The notes: a model not told the origin generated them from the sequence alone. Numbered from the stretch's first letter, positions 19,301 to 29,791 are shown. The stretch: DNA of 64,000 bases from Sodalis sp. dw_96 (GCF_018449575.1 NZ_JAAVUT010000003.1:62001-126000); one strand, 5' to 3'. Translations and numbers: made by a program.

Positions 19301-19436
19301 TTCGGTCTTTTGGGGTTCGCTGGCGTTTACCCTTATCGGCGGCACCGTAGGCGGTACGGTACTGACGCTGATTTTCCTGCCCGCGCTTTACGCCGCCTGG
19401 TTTCGCATCAAGCCGCCGATAAAAGCCGCCCCCTGA
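16371..19436 (+). CDS. RND efflux pump, HAE1-type inner-membrane permease
   Basis: A 1021-aa proton-driven exporter with the duplicated RND layout: TM1, a large periplasmic loop, TM2-6, a repeat of the same, and TM12. The loop shows TVVTAWPGATAQEMQDQVAE and LKDSTPPSEVQEEFYQARKK. TM4 has the proton-relay Asp pair in LGLLVDDAIIVIETMV, with the matching GLIGLAGIIMRNTLILIGQI in the second half. Length and motifs are those of multidrug pumps of the MexB/AcrB class. The divergent N-terminus (RAEDPVFTIKVM) resembles the subgroup often found as adaptor-pump pairs under TetR control. Substrates are unknown. Confidence 0.92.
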   Translation: MSGFNLSALAVRERAVTLFLIVAISAAGAFAFLKLGRAEDPVFTIKVMTVVTAWPGATAQEMQDQVAEPLEKRMQELKWYDRTETYTRPGLAFTTLTLKDSTPPSEVQEEFYQARKKLGDEAANLPVGVIGPTINDEYADVTFALYALKARGEPPRLLVRQAETLRQRLLGVPGVKKVNIIGERPERIFVEFSYARLATLGVSARDIFTALNAQNSVTPAGSIDADGPQIQIRLDGAFNSLQKIRDTPIVAAGRTLKLSDVADVKRGYEDPSTYLIRNQGEPALLLGIVMRDRYNGLVLGKALENEAAAISAGMPLGLTFAKVTDQAVNIKESYNEFMLKFFVALAVVITVSLISLGWRVGIVVAAAVPLTLAGVFVIMLATGRDFDRITLGALILALGLLVDDAIIVIETMVVRMEEGFDRIHASGQAWVSTASPRLAGALVTSIGLMPVGFAASSAGEYAGNIFWIVAFALLTSWLVAGAFTPYLGVKLLPDIKPIPGGHGAIYGTPRYKQLRSLIARAVAHNKKVVLAVGVFFLVAFFGLGAVKQQFFPVSDRPEVLLEVQLPEGSAIEATSAATAKVEEWLERQPEAKLVTSYIGQGAPRFYLAMSPELPDPSFAKIVVLTDNEQARETLKYHARQAVADGLAPEARVRVTQLVFGPYSPFPVAFRVMGTDRETVRGIARQVRRVMLDNAYMRQVNTDWGERVPNVHFVLDQDRLQSFGLSSQDAAQQLQFLLNGVSVTQVREDIRTVEVVARSAGGERLDPAKLKDFTLTGSQGQRIPLEQIGAVDIRMEDPIIHRRDRMTAITVRGDIADGQQPPEVALQIIKSLQPIVAKLPVGYRIETGAALEEAGKANTALAAIFPLMLILMMIVIIFQVRSLSAMAMVLLTAPLALVGVVPTLLLFNQPFGFNTILGLIGLAGIIMRNTLILIGQIHSNQHEGLTPYDAVVEATVQRARPVILTALAAVLAFIPLTFSVFWGSLAFTLIGGTVGGTVLTLIFLPALYAAWFRIKPPIKAAP

Positions 19437-19743
19437 AGGCGATAGTCAGTGTGAATACGACCGGCCCGGCGGGACATCCGCCGGCCGGTGTATTCTATGG
19501 GATTAATATCATTGATAGGCGTTTTTGCGACAATGCTGTGCCGTCAGGTAAGAGGGTATAGTTTAAATGAATAACATCTAATATACGGTTTAATACGAAA
19601 TTTATTTGCTGTATCGAGCTGCTTTTTTTGTTCGACTTATTATTTAGGCTCGTTATGATGTTTGGCATAATTCGTAGATAATCTCTTTTTTTGATTAATT
19701 AACCTTTCTTATTAATATAAAATTAGTGATAAGGATATCCTAT
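19437..19743. other. Intergenic region with GC hairpin
   Basis: This is a 307-bp gap after the RND gene. At 19460-19489 a strong stem forms (ACCGGC, one bulged C, CGGCGG; loop GACAT; CCGCCG, GCCGGT). It lacks a T-run but probably acts as the operon end. The remainder (from about 19560) turns sharply AT-rich up to the Rpn gene and holds no gene I can support. Confidence 0.5.
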
Positions 19744-20658
19744 ATGATAATAAATTATTCTCATCATGATGCTTTATTCAAGAAATTTCTTGGCGAAATC
19801 GCCGTTGCTCGAGATTTTTTTAATAATCATTTGCCGCCCTCTTTACGCCAACAGTGCAATTTTAATACACTCTCATTGTGTTCAGGCTCTTTTATAGACC
19901 CCAATATGCGCCATCACTGCTCGGATATGTTGTATTCGGTGCGGACCCGACGAGGCAAGGGTTATATCTATTGTTTGATTGAACACCAAAGCAGCCCGCA
20001 AAAAATGATGGCCTTTCGTTTGATGCGTTACAGTCTGGCGGCCATGCAGCAGCATCTCGATATGGGGAATAAAGTTTTGCCGGTGGTGGTGCCGCTGCTG
20101 TTTTATCATGGAACCCGAAAAGGTTATCCCTACAAAAACGACTGGTTTGATTGTTTTGACAACAATGCATTAGCCCGACAGGTATACAACTGCCCATTTC
20201 CGGTAATCGATCTCTCCATGATGTCGGATGATGAAATCAAGACTCACGGTCGGGTTGCCATGCTGGAATTGGTGCTAAAACATATCCGTATCCGGGATAT
20301 AGGGACGTTGGTGGAGGATCTCGGCATCCTGATAAACCATTGGCAACCTTCTCATGAGCTGCGCAAGAGTCTGTTTAGCTATATCTTGCAGACGGGTAAA
20401 ACACTCGATAGCCAGTTATTAATTGATAAATTAACGGAACAAGCGCCGCTTTTTTTGGAGAAAGAAGAAATGATGACCATAGCGCAGCAATTGAAAGATG
20501 AGGGTAGGCTGGAAGGTAAAAGAGAAGGTAAAAGAGAAGGTAAAAAAGAAGGTAAACAAGAGGTCGCACGGCAGCTTTTTATGCGCGGCCTGGACTTTAT
20601 CATGATTAAGGAAGTGACCGGTCTTTCCGATGACGAGCTGAAGCGGGTGGCGCACTGA
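19744..20658 (+). CDS. Rpn/YhgA-like recombination-promoting nuclease (PD-(D/E)XK)
   Basis: About 304 aa. Matches the Rpn (transposase_31, YhgA-like) family: HHDALFKKFLGEIAVARDFF at the N-terminus, CSDMLYSVRTRRGKGYIYCL then EHQSSPQKMMAFRLMRY forming the D...ExQ nuclease core, and PVVVPLLFYHGTRKGYP. E. coli Rpn proteins are DNA endonucleases that raise RecA-independent recombination. The C-terminus has a repetitive EGKREGKREGKKEGKQE stretch (from 12-nt DNA repeats) and the usual end GLSDDELKRV. I chose ATG 19744, with AAGGA 10 nt upstream. The gene is AT-richer than its neighbours and solitary, which suggests a mobile origin. Confidence 0.88.
   Translation: MIINYSHHDALFKKFLGEIAVARDFFNNHLPPSLRQQCNFNTLSLCSGSFIDPNMRHHCSDMLYSVRTRRGKGYIYCLIEHQSSPQKMMAFRLMRYSLAAMQQHLDMGNKVLPVVVPLLFYHGTRKGYPYKNDWFDCFDNNALARQVYNCPFPVIDLSMMSDDEIKTHGRVAMLELVLKHIRIRDIGTLVEDLGILINHWQPSHELRKSLFSYILQTGKTLDSQLLIDKLTEQAPLFLEKEEMMTIAQQLKDEGRLEGKREGKREGKKEGKQEVARQLFMRGLDFIMIKEVTGLSDDELKRVAH
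20512..20559 (+). repeat. Four 12-nt in-frame tandem repeats in the Rpn gene
   Basis: Units at 20512, 20524, 20536 and 20548 read GAAGGTAAAAGA, the same again, GAAGGTAAAAAA and GAAGGTAAACAA. Each encodes EGK plus R, K or Q. A 12-nt unit keeps the frame, so slippage would change linker length but not switch the gene off. Confidence 0.9.
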
Positions 20659-20829
20659 GCCTATAACCGGTGTGTTCGCTATGGGCGCTCTAAGCGTCGC
20701 TTCTTTGCGCAGGCAGACCCATGGCATGTTAGCAAGAGGGCATAGCCGTTGGGACATTTGTCAACGTTCCGGCCCTATCATCAAGGTAGGATACTCTCTG
20801 ACGGGAGGCCGCTGTTCTCGCGGCGGTAA

Positions 20830-22344
<1,515 letters not shown>

Positions 22345-22359
22345 ACAGGGGAGGTTTCA

Positions 22360-23478
22360 TTGACTGATGCTGACTTTCTTGCCTTGACGCTGGCCGGCCA
22401 CCCGCCGATTGAGCATCGGGGAGAAACGCCGTGGCTAACCTGGGAATGGCTGGACGAAGGGGTTATCCAGCTATTGCCTCGCCGAGCGGCACAGATGTCC
22501 CTGGTGTTGTCCGCCGGTGTTCACGGTAATGAAACCGCGCCGGTGGAGCTCGTCAACATTCTGTTGGCGGAGCTCATGGCCGGACGAATGCCGCTGGCAC
22601 CGCGTTTACTGGTGATATTCGGCAACCCGCAGGCGCTGCGGGCCGGAAAACGTTATCTTGATTACGATATGAACCGGCTGTTCGCCGGCGGCGCTACCAG
22701 GGACAAAACCTGCGGTGAGGTTCCTGCCGCCGGCCAGGACCTCGCGGTAAAAAAAGACCAGGGCCTTTCGCGGCGCACCGACGCGCAACCAGATCCTCGG
22801 TATGCCGGCCCGGTACTCCACAAGGGCGCGACCATGGCGGAGAATAACGAAACCTTACGCTGCCAGCTGTTGCAAGGGCATCTCGGCCGGTTCTTTCGGC
22901 CAGAGGACCGCGCCCGCTGGCACCTGGATCTGCATACGGCGATTCGGGGATCGTATCACGTACGTTTCGGATTACTGCCCTATCAGCCCGCCGGCGATGA
23001 CCCCGCACTGCTCCACTGGCTCAACGCCGCTGAGTTGGACGCCCTGGTCAGGCATCGCGCCGCCGGTTCCACCTTTACCCATTACAGCAGCACGCAATTT
23101 TCCGCCGCCAGCGTCACGCTGGAACTGGGCAAGGCACTGCCGTTCGGCGCAAATGACCTGGATCAATTCAGCCGTGTCCAAGCCGCTTTGCGGGCGCTTA
23201 TCAACGGCGGGCGATTACCCGAGCGTCTCGGGCCCCCTATGAAGAAATACCGGGTTAGCCAGCAGATTGACCGTACCCAGGCGGACTTCGCCTTGACTAT
23301 CCCCGCCGACGCCCTGAATTTTACCGTTTTTAACCGGGGCGAATTGTTGGCAAAGGAGACGGGGCGTGAATATCGGGTCCAGGAAGCCAGGGAGTGGGTG
23401 CTTTTCCCCAACCCGAATGTGGCAATGGGCTTACGGGCCGGACTGATGCTGGTGGAGGATGAGGATAATAGAATCTAA
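22360..23478 (+). CDS. astE: Succinylglutamate desuccinylase AstE, with an insertion
   Basis: A 372-aa zinc-dependent M14-like hydrolase that releases succinate and glutamate in the last AST step. It starts with TTG 22360, supported by GGGGAGG 6 nt upstream. Visible motifs are SAGVHGNETAPVEL (zinc His and Glu), NPQALRAGKRYLDYDMNRLF, RWHLDLHTAIRGSYHVRFG (third zinc His), LELGKALPFGANDL and VLFPNPNVAMGLRAGLML. E. coli AstE is 322 aa. The excess is a stretch at about residues 112-160 (ATRDKTCGEVPAAGQD... to ATMAEN) rich in charged and small residues, sitting after the NRLF motif. Core residues are intact, so it may still be active. Its stop overlaps that of the convergent AraC gene. Confidence 0.88.
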   Translation: MTDADFLALTLAGHPPIEHRGETPWLTWEWLDEGVIQLLPRRAAQMSLVLSAGVHGNETAPVELVNILLAELMAGRMPLAPRLLVIFGNPQALRAGKRYLDYDMNRLFAGGATRDKTCGEVPAAGQDLAVKKDQGLSRRTDAQPDPRYAGPVLHKGATMAENNETLRCQLLQGHLGRFFRPEDRARWHLDLHTAIRGSYHVRFGLLPYQPAGDDPALLHWLNAAELDALVRHRAAGSTFTHYSSTQFSAASVTLELGKALPFGANDLDQFSRVQAALRALINGGRLPERLGPPMKKYRVSQQIDRTQADFALTIPADALNFTVFNRGELLAKETGREYRVQEAREWVLFPNPNVAMGLRAGLMLVEDEDNRI

Positions 23479-24296
23479 ATGTCCGAATTGATATGTTCCT
23501 TGCAGTAGCGTTTTTTGTATTCCAGCGGGGTTAAACCGGTAAGACGGCGAAACAGACGCCGGAAGTAGGCAACATCCTGAAATCCACAGCGTTTTGCAAT
23601 ATCGGCAATGGCGCCGCAGTCGGCCACCAGCATCTTTTCGGCGTTGCCGATGCGTCGCCGATGAATGGCCTCGGTGAGGGTCATTCGGAAGGTCATTTTA
23701 AATACCCGCCCGAGGTAATCGGCGTTGCAGAATAATTGTGCCGCCAACCCCGAGGCGGTGAGAGGCAAATGAAACTGTGTGCCGATCAACTGTTGCGCCT
23801 TCCAGGCCAATGCCATACCCGGCTCCGCCGGTTCAGTGCTTTCGGTCCAGCCGTCCGCCACCTGCTGCAACAGTAACAGCAGAATTAATTCCAATGAGGA
23901 AGCGGGTGAACGGTTCTCCTGTTCGCTGAGGAACAGTCTGAACAGCGTAATAAACCGATGAGGATCGCGTATTTTACTGTATTGCGGTATGGGTAATTTT
24001 AGGGCTTCCCGTATCGCGGAACCGGCGGCGATAATACCGAAATGCAGCCAGTAAAATTTTAAATCCGGTGGAAAATTGCCGATCCCACCATGTTTTCTGC
24101 CCGGCCATAACAGGAGTGATTCGCCGGCTTTGACATAAAAATCATGCTGGTCCTCACAAATCGCTAATATCCCCTGTTCTATGAAAATCAATTCATAGGA
24201 TTCCAGGATGCGAGTGGGATGATGGCCTAACCCCCGTGAAATAAACAGGCCGCCGTTTTCAATCCTTATGGGATAATCAACTGATATTTCTAGCAT
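23475..24296 (-). CDS. AraC-family regulator of the arabinoside genes
   Basis: A 273-aa protein. The N-terminal cupin-like sensing half (YELIFIEQGILAICEDQHDF, WPGRKHGGIG) is followed by two helix-turn-helix motifs: LTASGLAAQLFCNADYLGRV with FKMTFRMTLTEAIHRRRIGN, and CGAIADIAKRCGFQDVAYFR with RLFRRLTGLTPLEYKKRY. It is divergent from the GPH symporter/GH127 operon across a 286-bp region with a CRP-like site, which suggests carbohydrate-induced activation. Its 3' end overlaps astE by 4 bp, convergently. Confidence 0.88.
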   Translation of the reverse strand: MLEISVDYPIRIENGGLFISRGLGHHPTRILESYELIFIEQGILAICEDQHDFYVKAGESLLLWPGRKHGGIGNFPPDLKFYWLHFGIIAAGSAIREALKLPIPQYSKIRDPHRFITLFRLFLSEQENRSPASSLELILLLLLQQVADGWTESTEPAEPGMALAWKAQQLIGTQFHLPLTASGLAAQLFCNADYLGRVFKMTFRMTLTEAIHRRRIGNAEKMLVADCGAIADIAKRCGFQDVAYFRRLFRRLTGLTPLEYKKRYCKEHINSDI

Positions 24297-24370
24297 AATT
24301 AGTTACTTTAGTCGTTGACTTTGTTAACCTTAGCAAATATCACCAGGTATGTCAGCCCATCTGTCCGCAC

Positions 24371-24390
24371 TATTGATCTGCTTCACAAAT
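24371..24390 (-). promoter_or_regulatory. CRP-like site upstream of the arabinoside operon
   Basis: On the minus strand the sequence reads ATTTGTGAAGCAGATCAATA. It has a full TGTGA left half, the right spacing and a partial TCA right half. The position between a divergent AraC gene and a sugar operon suits catabolite control. The rest of 24297-24582 shows nothing else I can support. Confidence 0.4.
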
Positions 24391-24582
24391 TTAAATTCAT
24401 GTCGGAATCGTACCTTTTTTCTGCCTTTTCCACACCTTGTTGCCACAGGGTTAGTGTGCGACTTTTAATCGTAGGAACAATAAAAAATATTTATATATTG
24501 CCTGTTCAATTTCTCAACCCTTTCGGCAAGCCAACGCACCTGTAACGTGAAAGATGACGGGTATATCGGCGAGGAGAAAATA

Positions 24583-25980
24583 ATGACAACCACCTCTCTA
24601 CCAAATAATGCCGACCAGGCCATCACCGCCGGCGGTTATTTATCCATCCGCGAAAAAATCGGTTATGGTTTGGGCGATGCGGGGGGCACCGTAATAACCT
24701 GCCTTATCATGAATTTCCTGACATTCTTTTATACCGACATTTTCGGCCTCACCCCCGCGCTGGTGGGGACGATGTTTATTGTGCTGCGGGTGGTGGACGC
24801 CGTATCCGATCCCCTGATGGGGGTGGTGGCGGACCGGACCGTCAGCCGATGGGGTCGTTTTCGTCCCTGGCAGCTATGGATTGCGCTGCCCATCGGCATC
24901 ATCGGCGTGCTGACCTTTACGGTGCCGGAGGTCGGCCCCAATGCCAAAATCCTCTGGGCCTTCGCCACGTATCTCCTGCTTTCCATGAGTTATACCGCCA
25001 TCAATGTTCCGTATTGCGCGCTTATCAATACCATGACCGGCGTCCATCGCGAGGTGATCTCCTGCCAGGCCTGGCGTTTCGTGCTGTGCGGTATCGCCGG
25101 ATTCCTGGTTTCCGTGGGATTACCCTGGCTGGTGGCGAGCTTGGGGGACGGCAATAACGCCCAGGGCTACCAACGCGGGGTGGCGGTATTGTGCATTATT
25201 GCGGTAGCTATGTTTTTATGCTGCTTTTTCTGGGTGCGTGAACGGGTTCCCTTAACCGTAATGGGTAAGTTTTCACCACGGGAACATTTGCGGGGGCTGC
25301 GTCAAAACGACCAGTTGCTGCTGATGCTGCTGATGTCTTTTCTGCTGATAAATGTCTTCAATATTCGCGGCGGCGGCTATATGTATTTCATTACCTATGT
25401 GCTGCACGGCGGGTCCGGCTATGCGTCGCTGTTTTTCACCGCCGTCACGGTGGCGTCCATTATCGGCGCCGTGATCATCAACGGTTTATCCCGGCGTATT
25501 GATACGGTCAAACTTTATTATTACACCAACATCATACTGGCGGTCTTGGGTATCCTGATGTGGTTTATTCCCACCGGGCCACGCTATCAAACCCTTTGGC
25601 TGGCGGTCATTTTCATTAACGATATCATCCTCGGTTTTACCCTGACGCTGCATTTCTCCCTGATGGCGTTTGCCGATGATTATGGTTTCTGGAAAACCCG
25701 TATTCGTTCTTCCGGCATGAGCTTCGCCTTTAACCTGTTTTTTATCAAACTCTCCTGGGCCTCCAGCGCCGGTATTATCAGCCTGGTCTTTATTTTGGTG
25801 GCCTATACCCCCGGCATCGGTAATCAAACGCCCGCGTCGCTGCACGGCATCCGGATGATGGAAACCTTCCTGCCGGCGATATTTCATTTATTACTGGCGG
25901 TGGCGCTGCGCTATTGCCGGCTGGATAATACCAGCATGGCCCGTATATCCAGCGATCTGCGGGATCGTCAGTTGTCATAA
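24583..25980 (+). CDS. GPH-family (MFS) glycoside:cation symporter
   Basis: About 465 aa with 12 predicted membrane segments. Signatures of the glycoside-pentoside-hexuronide family (MelB, XynB/YicJ type) are visible: [56 protein letters not shown] and [20 protein letters not shown]. It should import a glycoside with Na+ or H+. I chose ATG 24583, which has GAGGAG 6 nt upstream; an in-frame GTG at 24547 lacks one. The GH127 arabinofuranosidase follows 21 nt later, so the imported substrate is probably a beta-L-arabinofuranoside. Confidence 0.9.
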   Translation: MTTTSLPNNADQAITAGGYLSIREKIGYGLGDAGGTVITCLIMNFLTFFYTDIFGLTPALVGTMFIVLRVVDAVSDPLMGVVADRTVSRWGRFRPWQLWIALPIGIIGVLTFTVPEVGPNAKILWAFATYLLLSMSYTAINVPYCALINTMTGVHREVISCQAWRFVLCGIAGFLVSVGLPWLVASLGDGNNAQGYQRGVAVLCIIAVAMFLCCFFWVRERVPLTVMGKFSPREHLRGLRQNDQLLLMLLMSFLLINVFNIRGGGYMYFITYVLHGGSGYASLFFTAVTVASIIGAVIINGLSRRIDTVKLYYYTNIILAVLGILMWFIPTGPRYQTLWLAVIFINDIILGFTLTLHFSLMAFADDYGFWKTRIRSSGMSFAFNLFFIKLSWASSAGIISLVFILVAYTPGIGNQTPASLHGIRMMETFLPAIFHLLLAVALRYCRLDNTSMARISSDLRDRQLS

Positions 25981-26001
25981 ACGTTGAGTAAGGAATCAAA
26001 G

Positions 26002-27960
26002 ATGGAAAAAACATCCGAAATCGACCTGCATCACCTCAAGCTGACGGATCCCTTTTGGCTGGGTTATCAGCGACTGGTCAGGGATGTGGTGTTGCCCTAT
26101 CAGTGGGAGGCGCTAAACGATCGCGTCGCCGACGCGGAACCCAGCCATGCGATTGAAAATTTCCGCATTGCGGCCGGGCGCAGCCAGGGAGAGTTTTACG
26201 GCATGGTATTCCAGGACAGCGATGTGGCGAAATGGCTGGAGGCGGTGGCCTGGATGCTTTGCCAGCAGCCGGATGCGCAGTTGGAACACACCGCCGATGA
26301 AACCATTGAGCTGATTGCCGCCGCGCAGCAGCCCGACGGCTACCTAAACACCTATTTCACCGTTAAAGCGCCGGAACAGCGATGGACCAATCTGGCGGAA
26401 TGCCATGAGCTCTATTGCGCGGGGCACATGATTGAAGCCGGTGTCGCCTACTATCGCGCCACCGGGAAAACCCGTTTGCTCAACGTGGTCTGCGACCTGG
26501 CGGATCATATCAATCGGGTTTTCGGCCCCGGTCCGCAGCAGCTGCAAGGCTATCCGGGCCATCCGGAAATCGAACTGGCGCTGATGGAATTGTATGACGC
26601 CACCGCCAATACGCGTTATCTCTCCCTGGCACGCTATTTTATCGAGCAGCGCGGCACCGAACCCCATTTTTATGATCTTGAATATGAACGTCGCGGCCGC
26701 ACATCTTATTGGCAAAATTACGGCACCGCCTGGATGGTGAAAGACAAGGCTTACAGCCAGGCGCATAAGCCCATTGCGCTGCAGGAAACGGCGGTGGGCC
26801 ATGCGGTGAGATTTGTTTATCTGCTGGCCGGCGTCGCCCATCTGGCGCGCATCGGCGGGGATGAGGATAAACGCCGCGCATGCCGTCGTTTATGGGACGA
26901 TATGACCCGGCGCCAAATGTACATCACCGGCGCTATCGGCGCCCAAAGCCACGGCGAGGCCTTTACCTCGGATTATGATCTGCCCAATGACACCGCCTAC
27001 ACGGAAAGCTGCGCCTCCATCGGTATGATGATGTTCGCCCGGCGCATGCTGCAAATGGAGGCCGACGGCCAGTATGCCGATGTCATGGAGCGGGCGCTCT
27101 ACAACACCGTATTGGCGGGTATGGCCTTAGACGGCAAACACTTTTTTTACGTCAACCCGCTGGAGGTCCATCCAGGCGCCATAAAATGCAACCATATTTA
27201 CGATCATGTTAAACCGGAACGTCAGCAGTGGTTCGGCTGTGCCTGCTGTCCGCCCAATATTGCACGGCTGCTGGGCTCGCTCGGCAATTATATTTATAGC
27301 CAAACCGAGGATACCCTGTTTGTTAATCTCTATATCGGCAGCGAAGTCACGGTACCGGTGGGAGAAGGGTCCCTGACGTTGCGTCAAACCGGTAACTATC
27401 CCTGGGACGACCAGATTCAACTGACGGTGGCCTCTCCCTCTCCGTCGGCGTTCACCCTGGCGCTGCGTTTGCCGGGCTGGTGCCCGGCGCCAAGCGCGGT
27501 ATTGAACGGCGAGCCGGTAGAGATTCGCTCTCGCCAGGGATATGCCTATTTCACCCGGACCTGGGGGGAAGGGGACAGCATCCAGTTGAGCTTGCCGATG
27601 CCGGTGCGCCGGGTCAGAAGCAATCCGCTGGTGCGCCAGAACCTGGGCAAGGTCGCCTTGCAACGAGGACCCTTGGTGTACTGCCTTGAACAGGCCGATA
27701 ACGGCGCTAATTTACATCAACTGCGTTTGGCCGCCGGTACCGATTTTTCCCTGGTGCCCGGCGAGGGGATATTGACCGGGAAAATAGTGATCCAGGCCGC
27801 GGGGGATGGTTTGCAAGATGCCGATGCCGGACAACAGCCGCTCTATCGCTATGACGGCGAGCTCCCCCGGCGCCGGCCGCGACCGTTGCTGTTTATCCCC
27901 TATTTCTGCTGGGCCAACCGTGGTGAGGGCGAAATGCGGGTCTGGGTTGAGGAGGCTTGA
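26002..27960 (+). CDS. GH127 beta-L-arabinofuranosidase
   Basis: A 652-aa enzyme without signal peptide, acting on imported substrate. It matches GH127 (HypBA1 type): LTDPFWLGYQRLVRDVVLPY start, IENFRIAAGRSQGEFYGMVF, DGYLNTYFTVKAPEQRW, HELYCAGHMIEAGVAYYRAT, GAIGAQSHGEAFTSDYDLPN. The zinc and catalytic set is present as ESC (Glu335, Cys337) and CACC (Cys415, Cys416), almost the same numbering as HypBA1 (Glu338, Cys340, Cys417, Cys418), with Cys416 or its neighbour as nucleophile by homology. ATG 26002 has AAGGA 8 nt upstream; an in-frame TTG at 25984 is less likely. It forms an operon with the symporter. Plant hydroxyproline-rich glycoproteins are the known natural source of such sugars. Confidence 0.9.
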   Translation: MEKTSEIDLHHLKLTDPFWLGYQRLVRDVVLPYQWEALNDRVADAEPSHAIENFRIAAGRSQGEFYGMVFQDSDVAKWLEAVAWMLCQQPDAQLEHTADETIELIAAAQQPDGYLNTYFTVKAPEQRWTNLAECHELYCAGHMIEAGVAYYRATGKTRLLNVVCDLADHINRVFGPGPQQLQGYPGHPEIELALMELYDATANTRYLSLARYFIEQRGTEPHFYDLEYERRGRTSYWQNYGTAWMVKDKAYSQAHKPIALQETAVGHAVRFVYLLAGVAHLARIGGDEDKRRACRRLWDDMTRRQMYITGAIGAQSHGEAFTSDYDLPNDTAYTESCASIGMMMFARRMLQMEADGQYADVMERALYNTVLAGMALDGKHFFYVNPLEVHPGAIKCNHIYDHVKPERQQWFGCACCPPNIARLLGSLGNYIYSQTEDTLFVNLYIGSEVTVPVGEGSLTLRQTGNYPWDDQIQLTVASPSPSAFTLALRLPGWCPAPSAVLNGEPVEIRSRQGYAYFTRTWGEGDSIQLSLPMPVRRVRSNPLVRQNLGKVALQRGPLVYCLEQADNGANLHQLRLAAGTDFSLVPGEGILTGKIVIQAAGDGLQDADAGQQPLYRYDGELPRRRPRPLLFIPYFCWANRGEGEMRVWVEEA

Positions 27961-27995
27961 ACCGGTTTAGCCAATGACGCGGCCCAGATATCGAG

Positions 27996-28889
27996 TCAAA
28001 TATTGCGTCTGGCGAACTCCTGCCCGAGCCAGTCGATAAACACCCGCACCCGGGGGGAGAGCTGGCGATTGCGGGGGTAAAGCACCGATACCGGTATGGA
28101 TGACGAGGTAAAGTCCGTTAGTAAAGGCACCAGGGTGCCGCGGGCCAGATCGTCGCTGACATGGTAACGGGGTACCTGGATAATACCCAATCCCAGCCGT
28201 GCCGCCGTCACCATGCTCTCCGCACCGGTGACGGATACCGCCGCGGGCAGCAGGTAGGGTCGGGATACGCCGCCGGCGCTGAACTCCAGCGGCATCAGTG
28301 CGCCGGTGGCCGAGGAGCGAAAGCCCACCATTTGATGTCCGTCCAAATCCGTCGGTGATGCCGGCCGGCCATAGCGTTTGACATATTCCGGCGCGGCACA
28401 GGTGATTTCCGCCAGTTCCCCCAAGCGCCGCGCCACCATGTCGCTGTCTTTAAGTTTGCCGACCCGCAGTACGCAATCTATCCCCTCCCGAACCAAATCC
28501 ACCAGCCGATCCCCCTCGCTCATAAAAAACTCGATGTCGGGATACTGTTGCAAAAAAGCCGGCAGACCCGGCAACAAAAAATGACGGGCCAGGGTGCCGT
28601 GCACGTCCACCCGCAACAGGCCCTTGGGTTTGGCGCCGGCAAAGGCGGTCTCCGCATCTTCCACCGCCGCCAGGATCATCAGGCAGCGCTGATAGTAGGC
28701 TTCACCGTCCAGCGTCGGGTTGACATGGCGGGTAGTACGGTGCAGCAAACGTACCTTAAGCCGGGCCTCCAGCTGTTTTATCGCATCGGTGGCGGTAGAA
28801 CGGGGAACCCTCAAGTCCTGCGCCGCCAGGGTAAAACTGCGCTGCTCCACTACCCGCGTAAAGATCTTCATCGCATCGTATCTGTCCAA
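27996..28889 (-). CDS. LysR-family transcriptional regulator
   Basis: A 297-aa protein. The N-terminal winged helix MKIFTRVVEQRSFTLAAQDL, VPRSTATDAIKQLEARL belongs to the large MDRxDAM-type LTTR subgroup. The start is TTG 28889, giving the conserved MDRYDAMKIF; ATG at residue 7 is the alternative. The effector domain (LRVDVHGTLARHFLLPGLPA, AARLGLGIIQVPRYHV) is complete. It is divergent from two SDR genes with 125 bp between, which contains an ATAAT-N5-ATTAT dyad (28924-28938) of T-N11-A form. Regulators of this subgroup often control an adjacent oxidoreductase, so these SDRs are the likely targets. Confidence 0.9.
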   Translation of the reverse strand: MDRYDAMKIFTRVVEQRSFTLAAQDLRVPRSTATDAIKQLEARLKVRLLHRTTRHVNPTLDGEAYYQRCLMILAAVEDAETAFAGAKPKGLLRVDVHGTLARHFLLPGLPAFLQQYPDIEFFMSEGDRLVDLVREGIDCVLRVGKLKDSDMVARRLGELAEITCAAPEYVKRYGRPASPTDLDGHQMVGFRSSATGALMPLEFSAGGVSRPYLLPAAVSVTGAESMVTAARLGLGIIQVPRYHVSDDLARGTLVPLLTDFTSSSIPVSVLYPRNRQLSPRVRVFIDWLGQEFARRNI

Positions 28890-29014
28890 GGTATTGTTCG
28901 CTATTTTCGCATGGTGTTGACGAATAATAGGCGATTATCCGGCTAATAAAAAGGTCCATACTGTTTCTACCGGCCCATAATGGTGTGCGGCCGTAAAAAA
29001 GGCAGGAGAACAAC

Positions 29015-29755
29015 ATGAATCAATCAACGGAGCGGGTGGCCATAATCACCGGCGCATCAAGAGGCATCGGCGCCGCGGTCGCGCAACGCCTGGCCCGTGA
29101 CGGCCATGTCGTTATCATCAATTATTCCCGTCAGCAGGCCGAAGCGGATGCGCTGGTGAACCGCATCGAACAGTCCGGCGGCCGTGCCCTGAGCGCCCAG
29201 GGGGACGTCAGCGACCCGGCGACCTTTACCAAACTGTTTGACCGGGCGGATGAGGCTTTTGGCGGCGTGGATATCCTGGTGAATAATGCCGGCATCATGA
29301 ATCTGAGCAGCCTGGCCGACAGCAGCGACGACCTGTTCGACCGTCAAATGGCCATCAATCTCAAAGGCACCTTTAACGGCATGCGCGAAGCGTCCCGTCG
29401 CCTGCGCAACGGCGGCAGCATCGTCAACTTTTCCACAAGCGTAGTGGGTCTGCGGCTGGAAACCTATGGCGTTTATGCCGCCACCAAAGCGGCGGTGGAA
29501 ACCCTGACCGCTATCCTGGCCAAAGAGCTGCGTGGCCGCTCCATTAATGTCAACGCCGTGGCTCCCGGACCCACCGGCACCGATCTGTTTTTACAAGGTA
29601 AACCCCAGGAAGTGATCGATCGCATGGCCAAAATGGCGCCGCTGGAAAGATTAGGTACGCCGGAAGATATTGCCGCCGTAGTGGCCTTCCTGTCAGGCCC
29701 CGACGGCAGCTGGATCAACGGCCAGGTATTACGTGCCAATGGCGGCTTGATTTAA
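29015..29755 (+). CDS. SDR-family oxidoreductase (classical)
   Basis: A 246-aa NAD(P)-dependent short-chain dehydrogenase/reductase. It has the cofactor motif TGASRGIG (residues 14-21), LVNNAGIM, an active-site Ser in NFSTSVVG, YGVYAATKAAVE (YxxxK) and the end PDGSWINGQVLRANGGLI, like FabG-type 3-ketoacyl reductases. A strong AGGAG precedes the ATG. A second SDR follows 36 nt downstream. The substrate is unknown. Both genes are divergent from the LysR regulator. Confidence 0.9.
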   Translation: MNQSTERVAIITGASRGIGAAVAQRLARDGHVVIINYSRQQAEADALVNRIEQSGGRALSAQGDVSDPATFTKLFDRADEAFGGVDILVNNAGIMNLSSLADSSDDLFDRQMAINLKGTFNGMREASRRLRNGGSIVNFSTSVVGLRLETYGVYAATKAAVETLTAILAKELRGRSINVNAVAPGPTGTDLFLQGKPQEVIDRMAKMAPLERLGTPEDIAAVVAFLSGPDGSWINGQVLRANGGLI

Positions 29756-29791
29756 ATTTCCAGAATTTTCCTACTATACGCAGGTAACATC

